A stretch of 64,000 nucleotides of DNA. Origin: Asterias amurensis (Eukaryota > Echinodermata > Asteroidea > Forcipulatida > Asteriidae). The stretch spans positions 15,863,784-15,927,783 of the forward strand of contig NC_092654.1 in the NCBI RefSeq assembly GCF_032118995.1, written 5' to 3'. The translations under genes were made by a program, and so were the position numbers. Below the pieces are notes generated by a model. That model searched no databases, had not been told where the DNA came from, and was given only the letters and a program-made list of their open reading frames with translations. The number at the start of each line of letters is the position of its first letter. The stretch's first letter is position 1. This document shows, piece after piece, positions 14,001 to 39,649 of this stretch.

Positions 14001-16170
14001 TTTTAAAAACTGTCTCTGTTTTTTTTTTTTTTTTTTTTTTTTTTTGGGGGGGGGTATAAAAACACCGACAACCCTTTGCAAGGTTTCTCGTTTAGGATGC
14101 AAGACTAAATCTAGGTGTACGATCACACGAAGGGAAAAGGGGAAAAAGAAAACCCAGTCTATGCCAATGAAATTAAGGGGGGTGCTTCATGTCTACACAC
14201 AAACTTGACTCGTAAACAACCTTGTGATGGTAAAAATGGTAGCTGTACTATTGCTTAGTTTCATAAAAGGTTGAACAGACCCACAGGGTTTCTATATGCA
14301 CTTGCCCTGTTTTGACTTTATTCACCTTGGTTCAATGGATTGTAACCATAAAGCAAAGAAAAAAAGATGGAAGAAAAAAAATCGAATAAAGGCTGCATTT
14401 AACCACGTTCGGATAGGCTATGGTTCATGACCAGCAGAGGATACATGCTTCATAAACCACAATGGTGCTCATGCAAAGATCATTGTGCTATTTTTGAATT
14501 CACCGACAGGAATACAACCTCCACAATCTTTGCTAGAATTTCGTTAAAGTCAGGGACAATAGTGTCCAAAGATTTACATTAAACTCACACAGTTTGAAGA
14601 TACTGATAGTAGAAAGCTTAATCCCTTAAAATATTACCTGCTTGGGGTGCTGTAGTTTTTGAGAAATTAGTAAAACGAGTCAAGAAAACAATTTTTGTTT
14701 TAGTGAGACAGAACTTATTTAAGCAGGTAAAACGTTTTTCCGTGACATTGCTTTACTCATTTCTCAAATACTACAGCACCTCAGCAAGTAATATTTTTAG
14801 ATAAGCTTTCTACTATCATTATCTTCAAATGGTGTAAGTTTAACGTAAATCTGTGGACATTGTGTTTTGTGTTACAATACCCAAAGCCTGTAAAGGCAGT
14901 GGACACTGTTGGTAATTACTCAAAATGACTGTTAGCGTAAAACTTTCTTGGTAACGAGCAATCGAGACCTGTTTATTATAGTATGAAGCATTGTGTGAAA
15001 CAGCTCCCTCTGAAGTAATGCAACGTCGTTTTTGACAACTCAATCAAATATTAAAATACTTCAGGCCCGATGAAGCCTTTTTAGGTATCTATAAAATTAA
15101 AAGCACACACAAAGAAGTTGTGCAACAAGGATGTTTTTTTCTTGCATTGTTCTCTTGCAACTTCGATGACCAACATTGAGTACACATTTTCACAGAGTTG
15201 TTATTCTATGCATTATGTTGGGATTTGGACACCAAGTGGGAACTGACTACTACCAAATGTGTCCAGGGCCTTTAACCTGACCAAAAAAGCTTGCACTTTG
15301 TTTGAAAGAGGGGTTTTTCAAGTGTTTCATATATACGCTTGGAAGTGGGGATAAAACTGTGAACAAGAATATGCATTGGCAACTTCAAGTCCGAATTATT
15401 GTAAACAAAATTATTGTCCGTCGTGTATAATGCCGAGCTCAGATCAAATTAGTTAGATGTACTCTACTAAGAAAATCATTGAAAACTTCGGAAATTGTTA
15501 TTTAAAAAACCATTGAAAGAATGTTAGTGTTTATAGAGAAATATAGATTATTTTGTACCATCAAATTCGACTTCGAAAATTGCTCTTCTCATGCCTCTGA
15601 AAGCACACGCAATTCATATGGGGTTTTTTCCTTTCATAATTTTCGTGCAAATTCGAAGCGAAAAATGTTCACAGCTTTGTTTATGAATAGGCTAGTGGAG
15701 ATTCCCTCCTCCATGGTTTATGCATGTTGGGATGGATATATAACAAGCCATCTATTCCTACCTCAATGGGATAAGTAGTGAGTTGTATTTCAATAAGGGA
15801 AACCAAATGTGAACTGTGTTTAGCGGTTCCTATAACGTGACCAATGTGTATAATAATACAGACACTCAAAACACAAATTTAGTTATCTTTCTCCATGGTT
15901 CTTCAAGCAACTTGCAGCATGTGATTTTTACGACGTGTTTGGTATGTGCATACTGTAAAACGTTTGGATGTTTGTTTTATTTACACAACATATCCACTCA
16001 TCATACGCTTGGCTTCATCATGAAATTATTTTTTATCAATATCGTTATCAATCAGTGCCTTAGAAACAACCACAGATAAAACATGATCAAATCATGTGCA
16101 AGCTTACCATGCAGACAAATGAAGTTATAATCGTCAGTCGAACGAATACTGGCTTCAAAGAATGAGACAT
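1754..16170 (-). CDS. NGFR: p75 neurotrophin receptor (NGFR/TNFRSF16) homologue, 5 coding exons
   Basis: Single-pass death receptor of the TNF receptor superfamily; in vertebrates p75NTR binds neurotrophins and signals survival or death. Coding exons on the minus strand are 16170-16108, 5566-5065, 3846-3636, 2996-2860 and 2049-1754. Their phases (0, 1, 2, 1) join into one 402-residue frame; human p75NTR has 427. Seen: signal peptide 1-21, four TNFR cysteine-rich modules about 23-187 (including GECC, CPPGFGV and CENGTFSDV), a stalk, a transmembrane helix about 220-241 starting IVPIYCAILA and ending VFKRW, a juxtamembrane region, and a death domain about 312-398. The transmembrane block and the death domain resemble vertebrate p75NTR closely, including a cysteine at the start of the helix. 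The protein ends KLCMQVK without the vertebrate PDZ-type tail. It lies head to head with the caspase gene. An AATAAA overlaps the stop codon. Confidence 0.93.
2490..2575 (-). mobile_element. SINE fragment
   Basis: ACCATATACTCAGTACTTTC, then ACAGGCATAAATAC and GGCATTCGAACCC; an old copy of the 47928 SINE family. Confidence 0.5.
2860..2996 (-). CDS. NGFR: NGFR exon 4: juxtamembrane segment
   Basis: The acceptor TTGTTCAG/ATCC and donor ACAA/GTAAGC give 137 bases that convert phase 2 to phase 1, exactly what the flanking exons need. It encodes a Lys/Asp-rich segment (SKLDVEKTNDKKSKPKRG) with no recognised domain. Confidence 0.8.
3066..3414. mobile_element. Family A TTAA-flanked MITE, diverged
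   Basis: Ends AGGTGTCCAGTGCCTTTAA, left end decayed. Internal landmarks shared with other copies: GGTAATTACTCAAAATAATT near one end and TTATGCATATGTTG near the other. Confidence 0.75.
3457..3520. repeat. G-rich tract in NGFR intron 3
   Basis: Three G-runs of 8 or more on the plus strand (C-rich in the NGFR transcript); could form quadruplex structures. Confidence 0.8.
3636..3846 (-). CDS. NGFR: NGFR exon 3: stalk and transmembrane helix
   Basis: It begins at a NAGNAG-like acceptor (CTAG/CAG/AC), where either choice keeps phase 1. It encodes a Ser/Thr-rich stalk and a helix with Cys at its outer end, followed by a KRW stop-transfer signal. The donor is GCAG/GTAAAT in phase 2. Confidence 0.92.
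4250..4445 (+). repeat. Dispersed repeat N
   Basis: GGGGCAAGGGCACCAAGGCA, GAGCATTTCAAGGGCACCAA and GAGGCAATTGCC. Other copies at 51033 and (inverted) 26600. Confidence 0.65.
4477..4863. mobile_element. Family A MITE
   Basis: Nearly full copy: TTAAAGGCAGTTGACACTAT at left and the inverse at right, with TTAA at both ends. It has a small central palindrome around GATTTCGAGACCTC. Confidence 0.85.
5065..5566 (-). CDS. NGFR: NGFR exon 2: TNFR cysteine-rich domains
   Basis: The acceptor is CAG/ATTTGC and the donor ACAG/GTGCAG (phase 1). This one exon carries all cysteine-rich modules: GECCLQC opens module 1, ETSHTAGCMPC lies in module 2, CRKSYYRTLDGSC in module 3 and CENGTFSDVTSATKDC in module 4. 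Cysteine spacing follows p75NTR. The exon extends upstream of the first internal Met at 5380. Confidence 0.93.
5783..6135. mobile_element. Family H foldback element
   Basis: Contains GCTAGGTGGCAGCAGACTTA and, about 260 bases on, TAAGTCTGCTGCCACCAAGC as the inverted partner. It also holds ATTGGTATTTGCGATAAGG and a diverged inverse. Confidence 0.65.
6433..6692. mobile_element. Family C inverted-repeat element, old copy
   Basis: GGGCCCAATTTCATAAAG at left and TATGAAATATTGTGCCC at right, diverged inside. Confidence 0.55.
8284..8480 (+). pseudogene. LINE ORF2 C-terminal fragment
   Basis: Encodes RSKSFQCIARPMIWNNLPRL, like the end of non-LTR retrotransposon ORFs, which often read SF-x-A-x3-WN-x-LP. 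Only about 60 codons remain. Confidence 0.5.
10168..10553. mobile_element. Family A MITE
   Basis: Full-length copy with TTAAAGGCAGTGGACAC at left and GTGTCCACTGTCTTTAA at right. Confidence 0.87.
10872..11194. mobile_element. Family A MITE, diverged
   Basis: Left end decayed (TAAGGGCACTGGG), right end AGTGTCAAGTGCCTTTAA. Shares the GAGTAATTAC and CTCACTTGGTGTATC landmarks. Confidence 0.7.
12124..12256. mobile_element. Family F MITE, half copy
   Basis: AAACCATGCAATTTTGAGGC, then GGATCATTATATTCTA and AACATCTTTCTAACC, ending TCCCTTTAA. Confidence 0.6.
12870..13242. mobile_element. Family A MITE, inverted orientation
   Basis: Starts TTAAAGACACATGACACC and ends GAGTAATTACTTTAA. The right terminal repeat has lost about 15 bases. 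Confidence 0.75.
14553..14889. mobile_element. Family B foldback MITE
   Basis: Arms read ATTTACATTAAACTCACACA to TGTGTAAGTTTAACGTAAAT-like, with CTGTAGTTTTTGAGAAAT and its inverse inside. It has lost its left end and is fused to family A at right. Confidence 0.75.
14890..15275. mobile_element. Family A MITE joined to family B
   Basis: Starts TAAAGGCAGTGGACACTGTT directly after the family B copy at 14553 and ends GTGTCCAGGGCCTTTAA. The same B/A junction recurs at 23483. Confidence 0.8.
16108..16170 (-). CDS. NGFR: NGFR exon 1: signal peptide
   Basis: ATG at 16170 has A at -3. It encodes 21 residues starting MSHSLKPVF with a hydrophobic core (LTIITSFVCM), then a strong donor (ATG/GTAAGC) in phase 0. 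That phase matches the CRD exon. An upstream in-frame ATG at 16356 would bury the signal peptide, so 16170 is preferred. Confidence 0.75.
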
Positions 16171-17245
16171 CTTGCGATAAGATTGCGACAATTTGTATGG
16201 ACTCCCAAGTAGGCCTGTTTCTGTATAATATACACCACTCCGCCGATAGTTCCGCAAGTTAACTCTGTATCTATTGGCAGTAGGGAGGTATAGGACTCTA
16301 GGAGCCAGAGCAATGCTCCGCTTCGGTACGGTCGCCACCAAGCCTTTTCTCGTCAATCTACCGAACGAAACTGCAGAGCAAGATCACTTCATCTCAAATA
16401 AATTATTGTTCTAAAACAAAGACTCAAAAGACATGAACATCGAGTGGTGCAAACGGATTGTAGTCGCTCTGTTAAGTAAGTGGTACACAAGCAGTGCCTG
16501 TGAGTGCGTTTATGACCGGTCGTATAGAGGATTGAATGCGTAAAACGGCCGATAGTACATCAAAGCCCTTGCTATGCCAGGATCCGGAGGATTTAGGGTC
16601 GTAAAACCATGAATAGCAGTCGTAAAATTCGACCTAGCGCTCGCTACAGTGAGGGGACTAGTCTTGGCTCGAGACCCCTCAGCAGTGCTGATGCGTTGGT
16701 TGAATGAATATGGAAACACAGGGCGCCATTCATCGTCCTCGCCTTGTCATTTAAATGGGGAATTTTATTAGGTAGAGGTTACTGTAATCATAGAGCTAGG
16801 AATTGCGGGGTAATTTTGAAGGGAATTTTCTCCACAATAGAGACCAAGTGCTTGTTTCGGGAAAACAAAACTAGATCTGGGTTTTTTTCAACAGCATAAC
16901 GCGAAATAAATAAAATTTATTAATTCATTGATGGGTTCGGGGCAGCTTCGTCTATTTTTTGCAATCCTTGCCCTATGGTTTAATAGCGTTGAATGTGGAA
17001 AGTTTAACATAAGATGTTAAGCCACAAAACAAAAAAGCAGGATTAATATTGTGGTCGGGGACTCAGAACATTTTGCACTTTTTAGTGAGCACTTATGAGA
17101 AACACTTTTCAGCTTTGTTGCATATGATAATTATAGGGTTCAAAGTTCAACACTGCACCAACTGTACACTAATTATATTTGTTGATAACTCTCCATTCAT
17201 CATCATTAGTAACAGAGGAGTAACTACCAAAGATACACCTTCCCT

Positions 17246-17754
17246 TTAAAGGCACATGGAACACCTTTGGCAATTACTCAGAAAAATTGTTAGCATAAAC
17301 ACTTACTTAGCAACAAGCAATGGGGAGCTGATAGTATAACACAATGTGAGAAACGGCTCCCCTGAGGGTAGTTTCGAGAAGGAAATAATTTTCCACTAAA
17401 ATATTTGAACTTGATTTCGATTCTCAGAAATAGATTTTGAGGTCCCTAATCAGAAGCTAACTTCGTGTGACAACGGTGTTTTCTCTTCCACGACGACCCT
17501 CCGCATGCAAAACAACCAAAAACCAACTGGACTCAAAGACTTGACAAGAAAATGAGGGCCACAAAACAGAAGATGGAGAGATGACCTAAGTACATCTGGC
17601 GCATTGCTTGGCAACACTGAGATAGCGCAGGATAGAGTGAGATCAGATGGATACTTGGTGAAGATGCTTTCCTCCTGCATCAGTGGAGTGAAACAGGCTG
17701 ACGACGATACACCAAGTGAGAAGACAATTACAAAATGGTGTCCAGTATCTTTAA
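17246..17754. mobile_element. Family A MITE carrying a LINE fragment
   Basis: About 120 bases longer than other copies because a LINE-like piece sits at about 17545-17690. Ends are TTAAAGGCACATGGAACACC and GGTGTCCAGTATCTTTAA. Confidence 0.7.
17545..17690 (+). pseudogene. LINE-derived fragment within a MITE
   Basis: Encodes RRWRDDLSTSGALLGNTEIA followed by QDRVRSDG, like the RWRDDL...AQDR end of some LINE ORFs. Confidence 0.45.
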
Positions 17755-18225
17755 TGCATGGTGGAACTCACTATACCCACCGAAGTAAGAAGGGGGACTT
17801 TCTACCACAAAATTCATACGCCAGAGGCTGCAGAGATACTCTTTAAAAATTTGCTTGATTATAATTATTGTAAGGTCTGTAGCCAGCCTTTGCCTGTTTT
17901 ATAGATATTTCCATGGTAAATGTTCCACCAGTCTATCCAACCTTGTTCCTCATGTCAGGGTGTTTGAGCGTGATACCAGGCTCTTTCTGCTTGTTCTCAT
18001 CCTTATACTGTGGCTGTGCCGAGAAGTAGAATAAAGAGCTACTCCAGTAGCTTTTTCCCGAACTCCTTGCCTGGTGCATGTTTCCCTTCATCCTATGATC
18101 TGCCATCTTTTAAGAGGAATGTCAATTCCTACCTTCAGCTCCACTGAGTTTCTGCATGTCTATGTTTTCTTCCTTGTAGCCCTTAACCTAGAGTGGCTTT
18201 TAGCCTTGTTTTGGGCGACTTGCAT

Positions 18226-18227
<2 letters not shown>

Positions 18228-18260
<33 letters not shown>
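18228..18260. repeat. (AT)n microsatellite
   Basis: Sixteen AT units in the NGFR-caspase intergenic region. Confidence 0.9.
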
Positions 18261-18261
<1 letters not shown>

Positions 18262-18329
18262 GGGCGTTTATTTAGGGTGTTGCGCCCATATAGCCCTATA
18301 TAGGACTCTTCCTATGTGCTGAATAATAC

Positions 18330-18425
18330 GAAAGTGTAAGGCCGCCAGGGCCAGGGTGCCGGTGTCATGACAAAAACTGTTGCCAGCAGACAGTTTTTTT
18401 TTCATGACACCGGTGTCCCTGTGAC
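18330..18425. repeat. Small foldback
   Basis: GGTGCCGGTGTCATGACAAA and TTTCATGACACCGGTGTCCC form an imperfect hairpin around CAGACAG. Confidence 0.55.
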
Positions 18426-18601
18426 TTCTGTCCGCCAGAGATTGGGAAAATAAAGTGGCCCATCTAAAGGAGGATGATTTAAAAGAGGGCGCTATCAAAT
18501 AAGTTTTTGCACGGTTTGCCATATGGAGGACCGAATCTCCGGGGGACAGAAACTCCTTCCACATCGGTACAATGCATCTTTAATCTGTACCACTCAAGCT
18601 C

Positions 18602-18838
18602 TGGGCCTAATTTCATAAGCACAACATTTTGCTTAAGCAAAAAAATCCTTGCTTGGTAAAATCAGATTACCGGCCAAGACTCCACTCAATTGTTATGCTA
18701 AGTAAACAACAGCTAAATACCAGTCACAAGCAATGTATATGGCATGACATTTTTGCTGGTAACATGTGAAAAATAAGCGAGCTGTTTTCGCGCTTAAGCA
18801 ATTTTTTTGCTTAAGCAGCTCTATGAAATTGACCTCTG
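18602..18838. mobile_element. Family C inverted-repeat element
   Basis: GGGCCTAATTTCATAAGCAC start and GCAGCTCTATGAAATTGACC end; the internal TTGCTTAAGCA pieces are inverted. Confidence 0.7.
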
Positions 18839-20252
18839 GTGCTTCTGTTAGTAGAGTGTGGGTTCGAGTCCCGGTGGCACTCTTGAGTCCCTGAGCAAGA
18901 CACAAACTGTAATTGCTTCTCCATCCAGCAGGGGTAAAATGGGTAAAATTTAATTGTAATACATTTAATTCTATTCTTGGAACTTGGCCACGGTAGCCAG
19001 CATTCTGAAAAAACACGATTAGGCCTATAGCAAGTTCTTCAAAATCCGCTTTTGTGGTAAAGTAATTATTGTTACATAAAAAAAATGCAGTTACTCATCG
19101 CTCGGATCGGCCGGTGCGGGCGGTGGAGCCCGAGCACATTGTGTACTTTCCATGATTGCAACATCACATCACGCAATGTTTGTTTGAACCAAGGTTGGAA
19201 AACTATGGAAAGCCAGAATGCAAAGCAAAAAAAGATTGCCACTGTTTGTAACAATCTTACGCACAATTATTAAACAATACTGTGAAATTTGTGGTAAAAA
19301 AAAACGGGGATGTATTTTAGTGTTATTGGCAGTTTTCAGAAAATTTTGAAATTGGTCACAACAGTGTTTTGTAAACTCATTCGGCCGTCCATACAAAACC
19401 AGCGCGTCGTACATCACGGCCTCGATCCTCCGCTGAAGACCGCGTTGCTGCTGAGCTACCTGGGAACGAGTGAAAATTCATCCAATACCTCTCGGAGAAC
19501 GAGGTTATGGTTATTCCCCATTTGTCACCACTTTTATTTGTGAAAAATTACGACACCCCGGCCGCGCTCACTTTCCTTCTCTTTCTTCTCCATAAAGATA
19601 GCTCAATGCTCGTACGGAGTACAAATACAAGTACAACGTTATTACTGTCCTGAGGATAGTCCATCAGGAAGTTGAGTAACGTTCAGTTGCCAAACCAGCA
19701 GAAGCTACCGACTATATTTTGTCGTGACGTGAGGCGGTAGGAATATTACGTTGACTTGATTGAGCTGAGTCCTCCATGATTGAGTGCAAACTGCAAAGGG
19801 CTTTACCTTTACATTACAATTAAGAGTATACACATATTTATTATCCAGCAGTAGGGGACGTAAGTAGTACTTTTAGACTATAGATAATATAGATACTTCT
19901 GAGCCTTATTATTTAGTAAGTTCAGTACTTAAATATAACTTTAAAAAATCCTCCATTGACGGTTGACCATTGCATTGGCATGGCATAGGACTATATTAGT
20001 ATATAGTTCAAATAATAACACCCGGCCCTTACCAATATTTTGCCTTTTCATTGGTTTAGTAGAGCGCGTCACATGATATGTCTTAGTTTTACTAGACGAC
20101 GGCCATGTGATAGTGCATCGGTTTGCCGTGTGATAGTTCATCGGTTTGCCGTGCGCTAGTCCGAAGACTATCACACGGCATGCCGTACCCAGACGTCCGT
20201 TGCGTTACTCTTGCAGTATTTACTAATTTAGATATGTTTGGGGTGTTATAAA

Positions 20253-20461
20253 ACAAATATTGACTGCTTTTACTCGTGCAATGGTTAAAACTATGACTCC
20301 AAAGGTGATCCCCGGAGCTTTCTATTTTCCCTCGGCGAGGTGATCCCCGGAGCGTTCTATTTTCCAGAGGCGAAGCCGAGGGAAAATAGAAAGCTTCGGG
20401 GATCACCTCGGGAGTCTGATAGTTTTAACCAAAGCACGAGTAAAAGCAGTCAATATTTGTA
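20253..20461. mobile_element. Foldback element, arms about 95 bp
   Basis: Left arm CAAATATTGACTGCTTTTAC and right arm GTAAAAGCAGTCAATATTTG. The inner arms GGTGATCCCCGGAGCTTTCT pair with one mismatch. Confidence 0.8.
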
Positions 20462-20462
20462 T

Positions 20463-20662
20463 ACTAGACCCAGTGACTGGCATGACTGGGCTGGGGCGCT
20501 AGATTCCTTTTTGGTCAATTGACTGATAATGTCAAATATTCGAAAAAAGACTGGGGCGCTAGATTCCTCATTTGAAGAAAAAAAAAGGAATCTAGCAATG
20601 ACCGATAATGTCAAAATTTCAAAAAAAAGAATCTAGCTCCCCAGTCACTCACTGGGTCTATC
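20463..20662. mobile_element. Foldback element next to 20253-20461
   Basis: CTAGACCCAGTGACTGG at left and CCAGTCACTCACTGGGTCTA at right, with two copies of GACTGGGGCGCTAGATTCC inside. Confidence 0.65.
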
Positions 20663-21146
20663 GGTCTGTCCATCAATGTTCTAACTAGAAACTAAACAAG
20701 CATGATATTGATAAGGCTTATGGGAGAGCTGGGTATCATAATTCCGTGGGGCAAGATCTTTTTTTTTCTTTTTTTTTTTTTCAAGTTGTCATCTATTTAA
20801 TTAATGCAGTTAATTGGTAACTGAGAATCCTTTACCGATCCGGTAAAAAAAAACTATCCGAAATATGGTTGTTGTTTTTTTTGTAAACAGTTTTGAAAAA
20901 CTGCTATTTTCCCAACTGGACAAATATTCTGACCATACCTGTCGAATGACATTATTATTGTCAATTTGTTGTTCTGTGCATCAAAATATCAGTGTTAAAA
21001 AATATTGACATCAAAAGTAGGTATTTTCACCTCATTTTCACCATATAAAAACTCAAAGCTACCCTTTTATATTCCTTTAGTAATAATGGTAAGAATGTTG
21101 GCAAATTGATTATTAATTTTTTACTCATTATTTTTATCAGATCCTG

Positions 21147-36237
<15,091 letters not shown>

Positions 36238-36346
36238 AGTTAGCCAACAGCTGAAAAGATCAGTAACATGCTGGTCCTGTAAGTTTTTGCAATTCTCTAT
36301 AGCATCAAGTCTGATAACATGTTTATAACACTTAATATCACAGCCC

Positions 36347-36722
36347 TTAAGGACACTGGACACTATTGGTAATTGTTAAAGATCAGTCTCCTCACTTGGT
36401 GTATCTCAACATATGCATAAAATAACAAACCTGTGCAAATTTGAGCTCAATTGGTCGTCGGAAGTTGCGAGATAATAATGAAAGAAAAAACACCCTGTCA
36501 CACAAAGTTTTGTGCTTTCAGATTTCAAGACCTTAAAATCTAATCCTGAGGTATTGAAATCAAATTCGTGTAAAACTACTCCTTTCTCGAAAACTACATT
36601 ACTTCAGAGGGAACCGTTTCTCACAATGTTTTATACTATCAACCTCTCCCCATTACTCGTTACCAAGTCAGGTTTTATGATCATAGTTATTTTGAGTACT
36701 CCAATAGTGCCCACTGCCTTTA
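36347..36722. mobile_element. Family A MITE in the caspase 3' flank
   Basis: TTAAGGACACTGGACACTAT to AGTGCCCACTGCCTTTAA, 110 bases after the caspase stop codon. It could be part of the 3' UTR. Confidence 0.8.
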
Positions 36723-36815
36723 AATGGTCAGTTTAGAAACATTTACTTCAACAGACCATCTACGTGTCCCTTGAAGGGGCACAGCAATTTTGCTTTGGTA
36801 TGCAAGTTTATATAG

Positions 36816-37058
36816 GGTGCGTTCGTTTAGCTTCCCTGGGTCAGCCACGGTACGTTTGAATAGCTTTGACGGGGCTCACCTGGGTCAGCCCCTAGTGCCC
36901 TGCTTGTGGAGTGGGTCACTTGGGGGTGACCCGAGGTGCATGCCGTCACCATGAGGGGGCGAGTGTGATCGTTCAATTAGCTCTGGTCAGGGGCTCACCC
37001 GAGTGAGCACTGCGGGGTCAACCCAGGGAAACTAATCGAAGGCACCCACAGGAACCTT
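36816..37058. mobile_element. Family G GC-rich repeat with inverted ends
   Basis: GGTGCGTTCGTTTAGCTTCC at left and GGGAAACTAATCGAAGGCAC at right form inverted ends. Confidence 0.75.
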
Positions 37059-37689
37059 GCGTAGGGCATCGCAGCAAAACCACAGGGCACTGCGTCAAAT
37101 GCTGTGGGTATCGTGGGTTACTTTGAGGTTGGTAAAAGTTGAATTGAGATAAATACATGTGTACATATCAATCACTCCTCTGTTACCCCCTGGCTTTGAT
37201 TTAGTTCCAATGTGAGAAGTACCCTCGTTTAATGATAATCACATTAGAGAAATTGTATTACAAAACTTTTATCATCCGAACAATCTATTTTGTTTTATAT
37301 ACAGCTCCCAAGAAGTTTCAGCAAGCTTACATGAAATTATTATATGATGTAGCACTTGCAAAATCTTCAGGGATGAGGTTGTTCAAACTTTTTTCTGGCT
37401 GAATTCAGCCTGTTGAAGAAAATCAGACAATATTTTTTTTCCACAAATAAAGAAATCCTGCTCATTTGTCTACTTCTCTGGTGCTTTTGATACTGTTTCA
37501 AAAGCTCCTTGGAATCTATAACCCCAGGGGTTACCAAAAGGTAGAAATGCCATAATTTCAACATACCTTTGAATTTGCATCCAAGTTACAGACTTTTTCG
37601 TTAGTAATGACTCTCTCACCCCTGAATTTTATGAAAGTACTGTATTTGTCAACCAGAAAAAAATTGGTAAGGGAATAATAATTCAAAGG

Positions 37690-37800
37690 TTACATAGTAG
37701 CCAAGCAGTTAAAGCACACCAAACTCGAGCTCTAGTGTTTCTGATTATAAGAGTGTGGCATTTGAGACTGTCTTTGAACTTGGGTCCTTAAAAAAAGGCA
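37690..37800 (+). mobile_element. SINE head fragment
   Basis: CATAGTAGCCAAGCAGTTAA, ACTCGAGCTCTAGTGTTTCT, then a decayed box B region. Confidence 0.5.
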
Positions 37801-37890
37801 CTGGACACCTTTGGTAATTGTCAAAGACTAGTATTCCCACTTGATGTATCCAAACATATACGTAAACTAGAAATTGAGAGTTTGTGTACA
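37788..37890. mobile_element. Family A MITE fragment
   Basis: Only the outer part remains (AAAGGCACTGGACACCTTTG, then TTGTCAAAGACTAGT). It runs into the CRE-containing repeat. Confidence 0.55.
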
Positions 37891-38160
37891 AACTCAGGGT
37901 GTTCGGGTGAATGGTCAAATGAGGTCACGTTGTGTACAACATTTGTAGAACATTACAAGAGGTTTCATGTAGTGAAAGAATCTTGTACGTAGCGTTTGTG
38001 GTTCTCAAGATATGAATTTTTCAATTATTTACCGTTTATTTAACGTAATGACGTCATCAATGACGTCATCGATGACGTCATCATTCCAAAAAAGTTGCGG
38101 GTTCATCTACTCATGAAGGTTCATGTTTATGATAAGTTTCAAGTTCATAGTAGTTTAACA
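37868..38160. repeat. CRE-containing dispersed repeat, copy 1
   Basis: ATGAGGTCACGTTGTGTACA, TTGTGGTTCTCAAGATATGA, then TGACGTCA at 38049, 38061 and 38073. Confidence 0.75.
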
Positions 38161-38534
38161 TTTTGTTCAAAATCGCACGAAGAAAGATGAGGCGAATCCC
38201 AGCGTAGTGGAATTTGAATTACGCGCGCCTTCAACGGAGTCTGCATGTGTATACACAACCCGTAATGCCCACAGCCACGCAGTGCTGTTTTGTCGTAGAG
38301 CATGGATACAATGTAGGCCTACATGAACTACACGCACACACACCCACACACCCACAATACAATAGTAGCATTCACATACATGAATGGCGATACTATCTGG
38401 TTTCTACGCGTAATGAATGGAGGTCAACACAAACGCGCGCTTTTACGACCAGAAGGCAAAATTCAACTGGCATTATGTTTGTGCAAAAGTTTGAGCAGGA
38501 TAACTGATCTTCAAACTGATATTCAAATTTTGCA

Positions 38535-38870
38535 AATATGATATATAGTTCTTGAGATATGAACTTTTGAAATTTTGAACTTCCGGTTTCAACCGGAAGT
38601 AAAAGTCACATGAGGTCACGTTGTGCACGACTTTTGTAGCTAATTACAAGACCTTTTATATGCACCAAATATCTTGTGTGTGGCATTTGTAGTTCTCAAG
38701 ATATGAACTCTCCAATTTTTAGCGTTTTTTTGAACGTAATGACGTCATCAATGACGTCATCATTCCAAAAATGTTGCTGTTTCGTCTACTCATTAAGATC
38801 AATATATATGGTAAGTTTCAGGTTCATACAAGCTTTAGTTTTTGCGAAAATCGCGCGAGAACGTTCGAGG
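38535..38870. repeat. CRE-containing dispersed repeat, copy 2
   Basis: Same order as copy 1, plus ACTTCCGGTTTCAACCGGAA near its start; TGACGTCA at 38740 and 38752. Confidence 0.75.
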
Positions 38871-39649
38871 AGAAGAACACGCAGAAAAAAAAAAAAAAAA
38901 AAAAAAAAAAAAACAGAACAATAACAATAGTTGTTCGGCTGGTGGCCGAACACCTAATAACAAATTGGTGAAAATTCGGATTCATTTGTTCATTGAAGTG
39001 TACAAGGGAATAATGAAAGAACAAAATCCCCTATTGAACAAATTTGTGTGCTTTCAGCTGCCTAAAATAGGCTTCAGGCCTGAAATGTTTTAACTTGAAT
39101 GGCTTGAATGGCTTACAATGGTGTGTGGCGATGCATCTATTGTGCAAAGTCCATAATACAATCACGTTCACAATCTATTTCTTAAGTTTGGCTGGCTGCT
39201 AGCCAATTTTTAACAAAAATTGAGTGGTGTGTTCTGTTATAGTAAGCATAAAGTATTATTTAAAGGAATTTGAGAACTTTGTGCATCAGAAGTATTTTAC
39301 TTGGTCGGCTTAGTAACAAAAATGCAACCAATTTATAAATATTTCTTCTGCTGGCTCTAGCAATCCCATTGAGTGTATAACACTTTCCTTGTGAAAATGG
39401 AACAGGCCACGTTTTTCGCTTTGTGATTATTTTGTTATTATTGTACTTGTATGCATCAAATTTATTTGTAATTATTTTAAGTAATTTGAGAGTATATCTT
39501 AAAACAAAACTTTGTTTACAAAATAAGTTTTAATTTTGATGGCTTAGCCAATCTTTAACATATATAACAAGTATAATTGTTTCGCTGGCCTAGTCTACCA
39601 TTTGAAATGATACCTTCTTTGAGTGCAGCGATCAATGGAAGCAGTCCAG

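Larger units (their letters stand above)
5567..16107. other. NGFR intron 1 (10.5 kb)
   Basis: Holds a foldback element (5783-6135), MITEs, a LINE C-terminal fragment (about 8284-8480) and poly-T/poly-A tracts. No conserved coding exon was recognised. The stretches 6700-8250, 8640-10160 and 11200-12120 show nothing I can name. Confidence 0.6.
16171..21146. promoter_or_regulatory. Divergent intergenic region between NGFR and the caspase
   Basis: Both genes start outward from here, so both promoters are expected inside. Contents seen: a TTAA MITE with a LINE fragment, a family-C element, a SINE-like segment (about 18838-18960), an AT microsatellite and two foldbacks. No TATA box or initiator could be assigned with confidence. 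Confidence 0.45.

Noticed and set aside
16171..16356. Upstream in-frame ATG for NGFR at 16356
   Set aside because: Would put about 62 residues before the signal peptide; the ATG at 16170 gives a standard secreted start.
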